The notes under the pieces: generated by a model
What the model was told of the DNA's origin: nothing
What the model saw: the letters and a program-made list of their open reading frames with translations, nothing else
Database searches by the model: none
Part shown: in pieces, positions 1 to 11,898 of the stretch
Numbering within the stretch: the stretch's first letter is position 1
How the letters are laid out: each line of letters starts with the position of its first letter
Origin: Pestalotiopsis fici W106-1
Taxonomy: Eukaryota > Ascomycota > Sordariomycetes > Amphisphaeriales > Sporocadaceae
DNA: 64,000 bases
Reading direction: 5' to 3'
NCBI RefSeq assembly: GCF_000516985.1
Contig: NW_006917093.1
Span: forward strand, 372,001-436,000
Program-made: the position numbers and the translations under genes

Positions 1-648
1 TTTTGCATCAAGTTGGTCAATGCGTGCTGTCTTGTACCGGTAACATGGCTTAGAGTCTCCCAGACAGTGTGATATGCTAGGACAAATGGTGTGAAGCCAG
101 AGCAAAGTGCGCAGTGGCCGGTAGCCACGGGACTTGTAAGCAATTTGGCCGGGCACTAGCCCATACTCATTAATAATAGCAATGTTTTCAAGGCGAATAC
201 GCGGAAATGCAATCGAGTCCCGTTAACCTCGATTGTGGAGACCTCAAATTCCGCGTATAAACTCACACGAATGGGTCCTAGAGTACGAAGGTACCTTGGT
301 TTTCGCAATGATTGGCCAAAATCGTTTTCCATGGCTCATCCAGGCGATGATATACGGCAAATGTCTGGGATAATATGAATGAGGATCTTGCAATGAATAC
401 GCGGAGTTCGATTTGATCGCCAAGACTGGCAAAGGTATTTTGGCAAGCAGACGGCAGCAGGCACAATCTCAGCAAAGAATTGCTTGACAATACGTCGGTG
501 ATCGATGCTATAAAGACTGATATTTTTCTTCTTTTCCACCCTGTAGATAATCCGTACCGCTGCGACTCCCAAATCCCCAGATTAAGCTTTTCTTTTTGTT
601 GGCAGTCATTCATTCTTAGTCATTCTTTACTTTTCTGAATTCAGCGCC
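1..648. other. 5' flank of first gene, no gene seen
   Basis: I see no coding gene here; the antisense reading frames of up to 111 codons have no recognisable protein features. The stretch is the presumed promoter of the secreted hydratase-like gene that starts at 649 and carries three copies of the 8-mer TACGCGGA. Confidence 0.6.
198..405. promoter_or_regulatory. Three TACGCGGA sites (198-205, 250-257 inverted, 398-405)
   Basis: TACGCGGA occurs at 198-205 and 398-405 and as its reverse complement at 250-257. The first two form a 10-bp inverted pair (ATACGCGGAA / TTCCGCGTAT). They lie 240-450 bp upstream of the start at 649. The CGG core is the type of half-site bound by Zn2Cys6 proteins. That the sites are functional is inference from recurrence; see the findings. 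Confidence 0.4.
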
Positions 649-1847
649 ATGCGGCACAACTCGTTCCTGGCTGCGGCCAGTCTTCTTGTCCCTGCTCTTG
701 GCAAATCCGTCTTTTGGTCGCCAGTCTACAACAATGTCACCTCGGACGTCGAGCTGCTTTCGGATCCAACCAACCTCGACGGCTTCAAGATGAACGCCTC
801 GGCCATGGTCGGCGGAGCTTTCGACTTTTGGTACTTTGATGTTGCCTCGGAAAGTACCAATGCTGGCGTCAACATTGTCTTTTTCAACACTGGTGACTTC
901 AAGTATCAACTCGGCAATGAGCAGCCTCTTGCTGTGCAGCTGAGTGGAAAGTTTGCCAATGGCACCGAGTTCTTTGTGCAGACATTTGCTACAGAGGGCG
1001 CCTTTATCAAGAATGATGAATGTGGTGTGTTTGCCGACTTTAAAGGGGCCGGTGCCAGTTTTGTTGGCACTAATCTGCTCAAGGATAACGTGTCCTACAC
1101 CATTACTTTTGATGGCTCTGCCGGTGGACTCAAAGGCACGATTACGTTCAAAGCAGTAAGACTATTTCAGTATCTCGAAATTGTGGGCACCAAAAACGAT
1201 ACTCTAACAGAGACAAATCCCAGCGCGCTCCCGCTCACTTCCCCTGTGACACGAAAGATGTCGCCGGCGCGACCCAAAACCTGTTGCCCTACCTTTTCTG
1301 GGCCAATGCAGTGCCCGATGCCGAGTCCGTTGTCAATCTTACTATCGACGGAGAACCTTTCCAGATCGCCGACGGCATTGGATACCATGACAAGAACTGG
1401 GGCCAAAAGTCTGTTATAACCAGTCCCAAGTACTGGGACTGGGGTCACGCTCGCGTCGGCCCGTACGCCATTGTCTGGTATGATCTTCTCGACTATAACG
1501 ACACCGAGCACAACTACGCCTACGTCTCCAAGGACGGCGAGGAACCATTTGTCGGCTGCGGTGGCGACACTGTCCACGCCCGTCAGTGGGGTCCAGCCAA
1601 CACAACCTACACCTATCCCCCGACCAACAAACTTGGACTGCTCGCCAACAACGGACTCCTCATCGACTATGAGCTTCCTTCTGGAGATAAATTGCACTTT
1701 AATATCACCACCACTGCCATCATCAAGACCGAGACTGGTAATGTCTACTCTCGAGGAGTCGGTGATGTCGAGGGTGGTGTTGTTGGTGGTATTAATTATT
1801 CTGGACGCGCATTCTACGAAGAGTTCATCTATGGTCTCTTGGTCTAA
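649..1847 (+). CDS. Secreted kievitone hydratase-like protein (AttH/CrtC/Diels-Alderase fold family)
   Basis: Two exons, 649-1155 and 1224-1847 (intron GTAAGA...TCCCAG, 68 nt), give 376 residues. Residues 1-18 form a signal peptide, so the protein is probably secreted. It belongs to the two-lipocalin-like-domain family that contains Fusarium kievitone hydratase, hydroxyneurosporene-synthase-like proteins and fungal Diels-Alderases. The signature GIGYHDKNWG is at about residues 220-229, followed by a W-D-W-G-H-A-R segment, and there are several N-glycosylation sequons. The intron is set by alignment to the paralogue at 39488-40662: both read APAH-x-PC just after a GTI-[TS]-FK strand. The substrate cannot be told; hydration of a plant or fungal aromatic or isoprenoid compound is one family function. 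The promoter carries three TACGCGGA sites. Confidence 0.85.
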
Positions 1848-2766
1848 GAGGAGATTGGGAGTGACAGTATATATCGCTTCTTGGGAGCAGACCTTTCGTT
1901 CGATTTGTATCTATTAATCTTGAATACTGTTTATTTCACGGTTAACCAGCCCTGGATTTATCTACAAAAAAAGATCATTGTACGCTTCAAACTGTGACTA
2001 GGCTTTAAACTCATGGTATCTGACTGTTCTTTTTTGTCCCGACCTTTGCGTGATGAATCAACATGGTTCAAGAAGATCAAGATGTTCTAGAGGCTCGCCT
2101 ATACTGATTTGTGAAGGAACAATCTTGGACCGGGCCAGAATCCCCTCCCGGATTGTCAAATCTGATGATCTTTTTGATCGTCATAACAATGAACAGTTAG
2201 GATCAAAATTTTGAGAGCAAATGTCTATTGCGAGTAAAAAGATGCATTTCAATTATATGATGAGAAAGCGAGTACATATTCGTGCTAATTCTGGACCAAG
2301 TATCACCGTTTCTGAGACGCATAGTCCTCAGAACGAAAAATAAATTGATAATGGTTTGCATCTTTGAAAATAATCCGAGAACAAACTGACCTGTTGCTTT
2401 CATAGCATCACCCCATGGTGAACAGCCTGCACAGGCGCATTGGTGCCAAACTCCACTTAACGACCATGTTCATCATTGGTACAGTAAGGGTTGATTCGAT
2501 CTATGGTACCATTAATTTATGTTGTAACATAGGTATTTTTAAGGAAATTTATCAAAATTGGCTGCTCTTCTAATGAGCATCTAAGCGTTTCGTCTACCTC
2601 CTTTCGATAAAGTGTCTAAGCCCGATAATCAATTCTGTGCACTAGGCGTCTATGCCCGTTATGTAAACATGATAGCTACCATTTAACCTTGCTAGTCTCC
2701 AAATCACCAGATCTCCTTATTATCGCCCGGAGCCCAGTCATCTGTACAGCTTCAAGATGTCGCCCA
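1848..2766. other. Convergent intergenic region, no gene
   Basis: This spacer lies between the stop of the hydratase-like gene and the stop of the RTA1 gene on the other strand. It is moderately AT-rich with only short reading frames. It should hold both 3' UTRs; nothing else is recognisable. Confidence 0.6.
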
Positions 2767-3673
2767 TCACACTGCGGCCGGGGCATAGCCCGTCTTTCCC
2801 CCGAGACCAAGAGCTTTGCCAATATCGGAAGGGTATTTCTTGTAAAAGACCACCATTACTGCGAGCATGAGTACCGAGTCGAATACGTACAATGGCCACT
2901 CGTTTTGTAAAAGATAGCCAGTAGAGCCCATTGCGTACTCGGCAATGCGAAAGATGGAACGCACCAAGATGAGTGCAGAGTTGACGTACAACATGGTGAG
3001 CATTGACTGCCACGGCACGTTGCTGGGAGCCAAGGAGCTGGCCGACTGACGGTAACGCAGGTGGAATGAGACGGCGGCAACAACAAACAGACCAAAGAAG
3101 ATGATCTGAATGAGCAAGCCTCCAATGACAATGTTTTCGCCCGTCTTGGAACTACTGCCCGCAGCCATGTATCCAGCGCCGCTGGACTGGACGAGAAAAG
3201 CAAAAACGTCGCCCAGTACAAAAATGGTTGTTAGGCGGCTGACGCGAATAAAAGAGCATGACTCTCCCACGGGTCCCAATGCCCGCATGATTCGACCGAG
3301 TGTCATGTAAATGGAGGCGGCGAATAGCGATGGAGGGACGAGCAGGAAGACGGATTGTATAATATAGGGCCCGAGCTGATCCGTGGCATTGACGGCCATG
3401 GCTCGGCCGATGTATCCAATGACCTCCACTAGTGGGACTGGTTAGTCCTTGTAGATACTAGACACGAGCGAGTCGAAGCTACTCACAATATCCTCCAATT
3501 ACAAAGGGAAGGCAGAACCATAGTCGCTCATGGTACATTCTCCAGCTATGAGCCAATGATGCCACCAAGAATAGGAGCAGGAAAATGACGGCTGCCGCCA
3601 TGGAAGGGATATAGTTCCATAGGTAGAAGTTGCCCTTGTAGGGAAGAAGTTCTCCGCGCGGAATTAAAGTCAT
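2767..3673 (-). CDS. RTA1-like membrane protein (lipid/toxicant resistance family)
   Basis: Two exons, 3673-3487 and 3428-2767 (intron GTGAGT...CACTAG, 58 nt), give 282 residues. Seven hydrophobic segments and the motif E-V-I-G-Y-I-G-R after segment 2, with Y-x-x-Q-x-x-F-L-L-x-P-P-x-L-F-A-A-S-I-Y, are typical of the fungal RTA1 family. Members sit in the plasma membrane and are linked to resistance to 7-aminocholesterol and other amphipathic compounds and to sphingolipid or sterol handling; transport itself is not firmly proven. Length is normal. The upstream region has two TACGCGGA sites. Next to a secreted detoxification-type enzyme, a role in toxicant tolerance is plausible but inferred. 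Confidence 0.9.
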
Positions 3674-4569
3674 GTTTTTCTTTCAATTCCCTCCCTGTAC
3701 TGAGTGACGTTGGAAATGTTTTGAAGGAAAGACGAGTTGTCAATGTGCCGGAGTTACGACTGGGAGGACAAAAAAAAGAGTGTCAACTGGTGCAAGGAAT
3801 GCTTTGGTCAATATCGTCTTCATGAGGTGTCACTGAATACAAGAACAATAGTTTGGGTTTATAGCATTTCAATTTTTCGATATGGACTAGAGATTATTTT
3901 TCTGCTTGCGGCTCTCGGTTTGCCCGTCTCCTATTGCGCACAGTTAAGACGAGCCGACGTGACTTTGATGGTTGAGTAGGCCGCAGCACACTGTAAAGCA
4001 ACCCGAGCTACTATACGCGGATAGAGCGGGGCCAATACCCAAACCATTTCTGGTCTCCGGCGCTAACTTTGGATACGCGGAGTATTGAGAATACAGTTTC
4101 TCCACAATCTGTTGACAGGGGGAGATTTCGGATTGAGAGGCCACTAGTCACATTTCATATGTAAACAGTCGAACAAGAAATATCAATTGATCCCAGCGCT
4201 CTGACTAGGACAGTCGAAGATGGCAGGCACTTGCTACAGTTGAACACCGCGTTGGTACGAAATTGCAAACGACCTTGTAGAGAATAGTCATTCTTGATCG
4301 CCAGGCCACTTTCAATTTTCTTAAATTCGATCAATTCGTGTATTGCCATCTCACACATAGTAATGTCCGTAGAAAACATTTACGACATATGTTTACCCCT
4401 CTTTTGATCATGCAGTCGGTCACTGCTGCGGCGTTAGGTTTGTCTTGGCGATTCCTCCTTGCACTGCCCCCGCGAATCCTTCTCGATCATGCAGCGCCGA
4501 CCATCATGTTGTCGACATTAATCAAATTCTCGACTTTCCCTTCTCTGTCAATCATAGTATCACTTCGTC
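3674..4569. other. Divergent promoter region, no gene
   Basis: This spacer separates the RTA1 gene (leftward) from the F-box-like gene (rightward), so it should hold both promoters. Its reading frames (longest 101 codons, running into the next gene in another frame) look like chance. It contains the TACGCGGA pair listed separately. Confidence 0.6.
4014..4081. promoter_or_regulatory. Two TACGCGGA sites (4014-4021, 4074-4081)
   Basis: Two direct copies lie 60 bp apart, about 340 and 400 bp upstream of the RTA1 start and about 490 bp upstream of the divergent gene at 4570. They match the motif in front of the hydratase-like gene and the Zn2Cys6 regulator. Function is inferred from recurrence only. 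Confidence 0.4.
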
Positions 4570-5730
4570 ATGTCAGACTCCACTATAACAAGCTCAAATT
4601 ACAATCCTCAAATTGCAAGTGGTTTGTTTCATATCCCGATTGAACTCCGCCATGAGATATATTTCGACCTCATTGGCACAACTGGTCTTCATATCACGCG
4701 GTCCAAGAGTGGCGGATTCAGACTTTCCTCGTGCTGGGCGTGCGATCTGGATGCAGAGTTACTTGGTTTTGAGTGTAGACCCCGCGGTATCGTGAATTCC
4801 GAAGTTTGGCGTCGGCGCCTGTTATCGCCCTGGGGCCGTCACTGGCAATGTGAAGAGATTGTTTCGGAAGAAGCAGTCGACAATAAGGATCCTCTAGATA
4901 TAATTCTCAGGGTGTGCAAATTGATGTGAGTGATTACCTGCTTAGTAACGTCCCGTGAAAGATGAAACTTCAGCCTTGTTCTTTCCATCTTGGTTTGCTG
5001 ACCTTGTTTCTCTAGGATGTTTGACATTCTAGGATTTGCAGCACAACGTCTATGCTTCAACGTGACCGACATGGAGACTTTGGGTGCTTTGTTTGAAGTG
5101 TCCGACACTTCAGTCTCGAAGACTCCTGATCATTACAGCTTTCAGCGCTTGTTCCTGCCAAATATCACACAACTCGACATTACATTACGGCTTGATTTGC
5201 CAGCTGTGGAGGTATCAAGAGATACCAGCACCGGCGAAACACACTGTCTTAGAAATGGACGTCGTCGATACACATTCCAGAGGCCATTCGATGATATTGA
5301 GGAATATCGTCAGCTTTGGTCCGGCGTTCCCGCAAAGATCTTTGAGCATAAAGAGCTTCGCAAGCTTCGAATATGGCTTGATCATCCTGATGACTTGGGC
5401 TGGGCGATCGTCCGCAAACGTGAGGTTTTATCCACTTTTGAACGACTAGCCATTCCTCAGCACTTGAACTTGGTCATGTACATTCCATTGGTTTTCCCCG
5501 AGAAAGAAGAACCAAAGCGGAGTTCCTTTCGAAATGTGACTGAGGCCAAGGGATCCTCTTTGCCGTCATTCGAGATATGTCGTTTCCAGCGGCCACACTT
5601 TGAATCTCAGTTTGAGAAGTGGCGCGAAGAGGAACTGAATGCGGATATATCGCTGCCACTTGTACATATTCATTGGGCACCCCAATCGTTGCGCGATGCA
5701 GCAATGGCAATGTTCAATGGCCTGAGCTGA
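4570..5730 (+). CDS. Hypothetical protein with F-box-like/2EXR-like N-terminus
   Basis: Two exons, 4570-4925 and 5016-5730 (GTGAGT...TCTAG, 90 nt), give 356 residues. The opening, residues 20-35, reads FHIPIELRHEIYFDLIG, which resembles the L-P-x-E-L-R-x-x-I-Y start of many fungal F-box-like or 2EXR proteins. The rest has alternating hydrophobic and charged segments without a motif I can name, and no signal peptide or membrane segment. Such proteins are abundant and mostly uncharacterised in Pezizomycotina; some recruit substrates to SCF ubiquitin ligases. I cannot assign a substrate. The start has no competing upstream ATG in frame. Confidence 0.7.
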
Positions 5731-6151
5731 TTGTGGGGCTTTCGCTTTTGCGATATGGCTCAGTGGTATACCGCAATACCCACACATGTGGCGCATCAGT
5801 TCTGCAGTATGATGTGGTATGATTTGCACTTGGCGAAAATGAAATCAAAGGAGCATTGATATTGATGAAATTATATCGATAACTGGAGATTTGACTCGAG
5901 CATCGAGCATCTCGGTAAGCAATATATATTTTCGGTGCATTTACCAAACCACCTTTTCAGCTGAGTGGGGTGACTTCTTTTTGTGCACTAAATAAGTTTC
6001 AATAGGCTTTCCTGGTGAGAAAACATGATCAACTTATGATCCGACATGTACATCAGAGACGAAGATTACATATCATTCCCCATGGATCACTGACAGACAC
6101 CGACACGTCCATGCTTTTCTCACGTAATAATGAATACCTGTATAAAAACAT
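5731..6151. other. Convergent spacer, no gene
   Basis: This short convergent spacer carries 3' ends only. A tRNA-like string near 5755 was examined and rejected. Confidence 0.6.
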
Positions 6152-7307
6152 CTAAATATCGTCATCGATTGGATCAAGTCCGACAGCTGGACCGAGGCGA
6201 CTCTCAAAGTAAAACCTCAGCCTCTCCACCAAAGCCCGATCCGCCATGAACAAGGGGAAGGAGGTGGGGTTTGTGGCCGTCTCATTCCTCAAGTCTGGAA
6301 ACCCATCTGGAGCCGGCAGATCGCGACGGACGGACCAACTACCAGTGGCGGCCTGATACTCGGGGCTGAGGATGAAATTGTGCAACAGCTTGGCGCCCTC
6401 GGGATGCGGAGCATTCTTGAGGATCGCGGCGTGCTGTGCCCACGAGACATACTGGCCATTGACAGGGTGAGTAAAGTTCATTGGGCTTGAGGAGCCAAAG
6501 CCGCCTCCTGCTGCGAAATAGGCTGCTCTGGTGTTGTTGCTCTGGCGCGCAATAGTGCCTGGGGTTGCAGTGCCGCGCACCCACAAAGGGTTCTGTGCGA
6601 TTAACCCATCGAACCACGACTCGCCGTATTGTTGCATACTGCAAGGAGCCATTGATTAGCACATCGATTTGGTCTTTAATGAGAGTATTCAAGAATCCTT
6701 ACATCAAGTAAAACGCAAAGAGTACAGCATCATCGTCGTTGGGATAAGTCAACACGAGCTTATCCTTGAACTCTGGGCGCAACCAATCTTCCCATTCGAC
6801 AGGTGCCTCAATGCCTGGAAGCTTCTCAGTGTTGAAAGCCCCTGCCCAGAAAAAGACATAGACGCCATAGTATGCGGCCTCATTATCTTTGAAGGCCTGC
6901 TCAATTTCATCGAAACCATTAGGAGCGTAGTTGAGCAGGGCACCTTGTTGCGCCCAGCGGGGATAGTCCTGCAGGGTCTGGAGAATGATGCTGTCGACAT
7001 ATACGGCTTGGCCTCCGGCTGCGAGCTGCTGGTCCAAGCGGACATCGTGGTACTTGGACAGGTCGACGGTCAGGTTGAGCGTGATGCCGGGGAATCGCTC
7101 CTCGAATGCCTGCTTGAGTCCGTCTTGCTGGTCTTTTTCATCTCCGCCATGCCACAGTGTCACGACGTTGCCCTCGGCCAGAGCAGCCTGGTAAATCTCA
7201 TCGAGCGTGCGGTTTTCCCGCTCAATGACCGTGTTGAAGCCTAGCACTTGGTCAAAGCCAAGGACCGGTGCCACTAGTGAGGCGATCAAGAGAGGATGAC
7301 GTAGCAT
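6152..7307 (-). CDS. Secreted bacterial-type solute-binding protein (iron/polyamine SBP family)
   Basis: Two exons, 7307-6703 and 6638-6152 (GTAAGG...TTGCAG, 64 nt), give 363 residues. A signal peptide (residues 1-17) precedes a fold that reads like the substrate-binding component of bacterial Fe3+ or spermidine/putrescine ABC transporters. Signs are the E-G-N-V-V-T-L-W-H-G-G-D strand-helix start, F-x-x-R-F-P-G-I and a hinge followed by P-x-x-W-E-D-W-L-x-P-E-F-K-D-K. Fungi have no partner permease of that type, so it probably acts as an extracellular ligand binder; the ligand is unknown. There is no GPI-like tail. The family occurs scattered in ascomycetes, which suggests ancient transfer from bacteria; the intron shows it is adapted to the fungal genome. 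Confidence 0.8.
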
Positions 7308-10152
7308 TGTGCGATTGTCTGCCAGGAGATGAAGACTAAGGATTGGAGCAAGCTTTCAAATGGGATCACGAGCATCTTTTATGAGAACCTTGACTCTACT
7401 GACACTTCTCTCCTATCAATTGGCAACTGCAGCTTCTGGAGTATACTGCAAGCAAACAAATTTGTCATCTGCCACTAAGCAAATCAACTCATTGACATGT
7501 GGTGTCATTCGTCATTCGTTATAAATGCGACTATAACCCACTTTTTAAGATTTTAAAAAGCTTGTTGCAGTTTATGCTCATTTCATTTCGGCCGCTAAGC
7601 TGTGGCGTGACGGGCAATTGCCGTCTTCCGACAAGGATCACCGGAGCCTTTCCAGATTGATGATATGGCTCTTGCCGTGAATACGAGGATTTTCAGGTAT
7701 AGGATAAAATATTAAGCGGACAGCGCTGATTTGTCACAGCCGTGAACTTTTGTTCAACCGTTAGCTAGTGAAGATGCAAGTCTGTTAATTGTTCTTGCTA
7801 TACTTTAATCATGACTCTAGGTCAAACTGCCATATACTCCTAGCCAGTATACATGGTTCCTAATACTTTTGTTATGTATCGGTCTCTATCAATTGAACAG
7901 GTCATAGAAATAGGAAAAGGGATAAAATTCAAGTTGACCCATCCTTTTGACATCAAGCCCATATGTCAGATGCTGATCGGTGCCTGCCGTCGTTATCACA
8001 AGGGATGGAAGGAGCCTCTTGCCTGATAGCCGACGGTCAACGGAGTCGATGCTGGATAGTTACTGGGATGCTCGAGTCATGTTTGGCAGGCGAGCTGTTT
8101 TCCTGTCATGTCATCCCATTTTCATGTCCATGATGCAGGATACCATGGACGTGCAATCCCAGAATAAAGTAATTAGCATGCAATGCTCCATATTTAGTAA
8201 TCAGCTCTGCATATCCCACTTGTGGAGCCCCATATCCCACATTCATCCCACATGATGTTATCTTGTACCATTCCAATGTCTTTTGCTCTCTCCATGTATG
8301 GATGGCATGGGTTCTCAAGTCAATTTGTCTTTATTTCATCTGGATTATGCCGAATAGTAAGCCAAGTCCATCAAGTAGATGATTTGCATGATCTAATGAT
8401 CGAACCAACTACACTGATTATCATCGACCGTGCATGAAACAAAGTGGCTGACAGACTCAACCTGAATATATTCTTTTGGTCAAATACTTGAATGGGTAAA
8501 CGGCTCATAATGCAGATCATAGCATGTGCACGATTCGAACATGAATTCACCGCCTCTAGATTGCTTCGGGTTTGCCTGACCGGCCCCCTGACGAGCCACT
8601 GTGGCTGTGCAACCTTCGTCTCTTGATGCCAATATGCCCTTTTGGCTGACCTTTTCTTTTCTCTTCCCCCTTCGCTTTCCACGAAAAACTTTGCTCAAAA
8701 CCACAAGTCAGAACTAGGGAAAATCACACATCACGACTACTACTAGGGCGAATCACTTTTATGAGCCACGCACTCAAGCTTCTCCTCATCATAGCATAAT
8801 CTACGCCTTGCGACACGATCCAGATTTTCATGACGATCGATATCTACGCAAATATATCGACCTTCCCTGTGGCCTCTTCTGAAATGCGACAAAAGTGCAG
8901 AGCGACGATATTGGCAAGTGTGCATTTGCCAGTGCTGCAGCACACTAGGATCTTTGAAATGGCAGCATTGGCTTGACTAAAGCTCGCTCTGGCGTTCAGA
9001 TTATACATGTTACTCTTTAAATAACGAGGAAACAGAAGTTTATCCAGATTTCCGATCTGCCCCTGCATTAGTAATATGCAGTTGCATCTTGACCGGTATT
9101 CACATGCCGTAGATTAAGCTTATCTTGGCCGCTGTAACTGAAGACCCGGTTCTCGGGTATCGATCTAGATCGCTCCGGCTGCGTTTTCCTGTGCACTTTC
9201 AATTGGTTGTTTGCTTTAAAGACCATCGATCATGATTTCCTTATGCTTTATTGGCAGGTATCTAATATCCAGCCATGATGGTAGCCAGCATTGTGTCAGC
9301 GTAATTGTCCATAGCCAGCTGGTTTCAACCAAATGCTTCCCCACAAAGGCGAAAATAGTTGATTTTACTCACCATTAACTAGGTGATGGTAAACATTCAT
9401 TGTCTTTCCGCCTCTTCCGGTTCTTTTTTGGCTACGAGAGCCCTTCTGTTGGCAGCTGCGGCTAGCCAAAAACAAACGCGACCCACTTGTCTAGGCCGCA
9501 CGGAATGCGCCTAGAAGCCGAGAGCGAGCCAATAGCATGCGAAAACGAATGCAAAGAATCGGCACCGTTACCCTAGTCCTCGGATTCTTCTTGGATTGGC
9601 CCTCCGCCAATTGTGGTTGGGACTTTGTCTGCGACTCTATTTAAGTTGCTACCCTGGGTTCTGGGACTGGCATGGCTATGCTTTCCGACCGGATGGATAG
9701 GACTTGCACTTGGGTGGAATTGAGTTTTAGGCATCCGTAGAGTTATTAGGAAGAGAGCCGTTTATAGCACTAGAAACCCTGATTTCTCACTGCGCCCTGT
9801 CCCGTTCGGCGTAGATGAGTACATAGTTAACTCTTTGCGTTTCTTAATGGTAATGATGTATCTCTATGCATGCCATACCCAGCAACCTCCCATAAAGACC
9901 GATACTCGGGTTCGGTTATTAGCCACTAATCGTGGCTGAGGAGTCTAGTCGGACGCAGTACACTTGACGCTCGCCTACCTTTCAGTATCGCATCCAGAAA
10001 AGGCCAATCATCCACGTGGTATCGTGGTGGGTGGCATAAAAGGAACGTGAATACCATCACTGCGAATGGTTTCAGTCTCGCTATCCACTAGCCATTGCAC
10101 AAGTATACTACTCTATATCTGCCTGGTCTGGCCAAATTCAGACTTTGCCAAC
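7308..10152. other. Long gene-poor spacer
   Basis: This stretch of 2.8 kb holds only reading frames below about 105 codons, none with recognisable domains, signal peptides or consistent splice joins. It has no obvious tandem repeats and is not strongly AT-rich. It should contain the promoters of the divergent solute-binding-protein and FAD-oxidase genes. A near-match to the TACGCGGA motif (ATACGAGGA, near 7680) lies upstream of the solute-binding-protein gene. A non-coding RNA or a decayed gene cannot be excluded. Confidence 0.5.
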
Positions 10153-11898
10153 ATGTTCCTATCAATCACTTTCCTGCTCGGCAGCCTCGTCACGGTCAGC
10201 GTCGCCTCGGACTGTGGCCCCCAATTGCCCATAGTACCCCTTGACCAAGGCGCAGCATGCGCCTGTGTGCAACTCGCGACCGCCTACGGCGATGCCGTCC
10301 TATACCAGAACTCGACCAACTACATGGCCGAGTCCATCAACAACTGGGACAAGCGGTGCAACCTGGAGCCAAAGTGTATATTTATGCCTACCGAAGCCGA
10401 GCAAGTCTCCAAAGCTCTTTCAGTACTCTCGTCATGTGGAGCTCAGTTTGCCATTCGTGGCGGCGGACATATGAATGTAGGTATTTCGCAGGCGAATTAC
10501 TTAGCTTTGATAGTTGTAAATGTTTGGGGCTAATGACTCATCTAAAAAAAAAACAGTTCCCCGGCTCAAACAACATCGATGGCGGCGTCTTGCTCGCGCT
10601 GAATAACCTGACGCACCTCGAGGTTTCCAGCGACAATACAACCATCGAGGTTGGTCCCGGTAACCGCTGGGTGGACGTGTACACCGAGCTGGATAAATAC
10701 GACCGTTATGCAATTGGTGGCAGACTAAAGACAATCGGCGTCCCGGGCCTCTCGCTCATCGGTGGTTGGCACTACCTTAACAACAAATATGGCTGGGCTA
10801 TGGACAACGTTGTTAGTTACGACGTGGTGCTTGGCAATGGCTCCCAGCTCGTGGCCGACGTTACTTCCAACCCCGATTTATTCTGGGCTCTCAAAGGTGG
10901 TGCTGCCAACTTTGGCGTCGTCACCAAGTTTACGCTGAAAACGTTCCCCATCTCGCAGCTCAGCACGACCATTCAAAGCTTCAACGAGTCCGACCTTCCA
11001 GAATTCATTGATGCTACTTGTGACCTGGTGGAAAATGACTTCCCCGACATTGCCGCGGGTGGTGTCATTTCTGTGAGCTACAACCAGACCACCGACACCT
11101 TTACCGGCCAGCTGCTGGGCGTACAAGAAGGCACAGAGTCGCCGCCGTCCCGATTTGCCAACTACTCCGCTATTCCGTCGATTTCTGCAATGAACAATGT
11201 GGTCCGTCCCGTGCAGTGGCACGCCAACCTCGATACTCCTAATCAGATGTTCCGGTATGGCCCCAACCCCTATGTTAGGCAACTCTGGGATTGCCAAGCT
11301 AAATGATGATGAAAGCGTCCAAGACTTCCACCACACCATTAAAGCCGACAAGGCTCAGCTGCGTACCATTTTTGCCGCATGGCAGGAGGCAGTCCGAAAG
11401 GGCATCTCGGACGTCGAGGGCCTGTATGCCACGTTTGTCATGAACATAATGCCCAAGAGCGCCAACACGGTTGCCAAGACTAATGGCGTCGGCAACGTTT
11501 GGGGCATGGACGATGACGAGTCGTATATCCGTACGTTTTTGCGTGTTAACCGTCTCCCCTCCTCTTCTCACGCCTATCCATTGAAACCCGTCTCGCAATT
11601 CAAAAGCTAACAGCGATCCGTCACAGTGTGGCAGTTCTCAACCGCCTGGGCCAACAAGGCAGACGACCTGCGCATGACCAATTGGGCGCACAACCTCGTC
11701 GAGTACTGGCACCAGGACAACCAAGTCAAAGGCCTAGCGCACGACTTCATTTATGCCGGCGATACTAGCGAGTACCAGGACATCTTTGCCAGCTTTCCCT
11801 TGGAAAACGTCCAGCGGCTGAAAGAGATTCGGTCTGTTTATGATCCTATGGGCGTCTTTAGCCGCCTTAACTGGGGTGGCTACAAGCTGTCCATTTAA
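10153..11898 (+). CDS. Secreted FAD-linked oxidase (berberine-bridge type), possible frameshift
   Basis: Exons: 10153-10476, 10557 to about 11254, about 11299-11530, and 11627-11898. The product is about 520-540 residues with a signal peptide (MFLSITFLLGSLVTVSVAS). The VAO/PCMH FAD domain shows RGGGH, with His106 the expected covalent FAD ligand, then G-P-G-N-R-W and a D-N-V-V-S-Y-D-V-V-L-G-N-G-S block. The C-terminal BBE segment ends near F-S-R-L-N-W-G-G-Y-K-L. The GGG-x-G-x-L motif that usually holds the second FAD-linking Cys is replaced by G-G-W-H-Y, so only mono-covalent FAD is expected. Between 11199 and 11299 the frame changes by one. No canonical intron near 11255 fixes it; a 100-nt intron 11199-11298 would, but it deletes conserved-looking sequence. 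The reaction is unknown (oxidation of an alcohol, sugar or alkaloid-like metabolite). Confidence 0.75.

Noticed and set aside
1167..1697. 176-codon antisense frame within the first hydratase-like gene
   Set aside because: Shadow of a well-supported coding region on the other strand.
5750..5790. tRNA-like string GGCTCAGTGGTATA
   Set aside because: No matching acceptor stem, anticodon arm or GTTCRA T-loop follows at the right distance.
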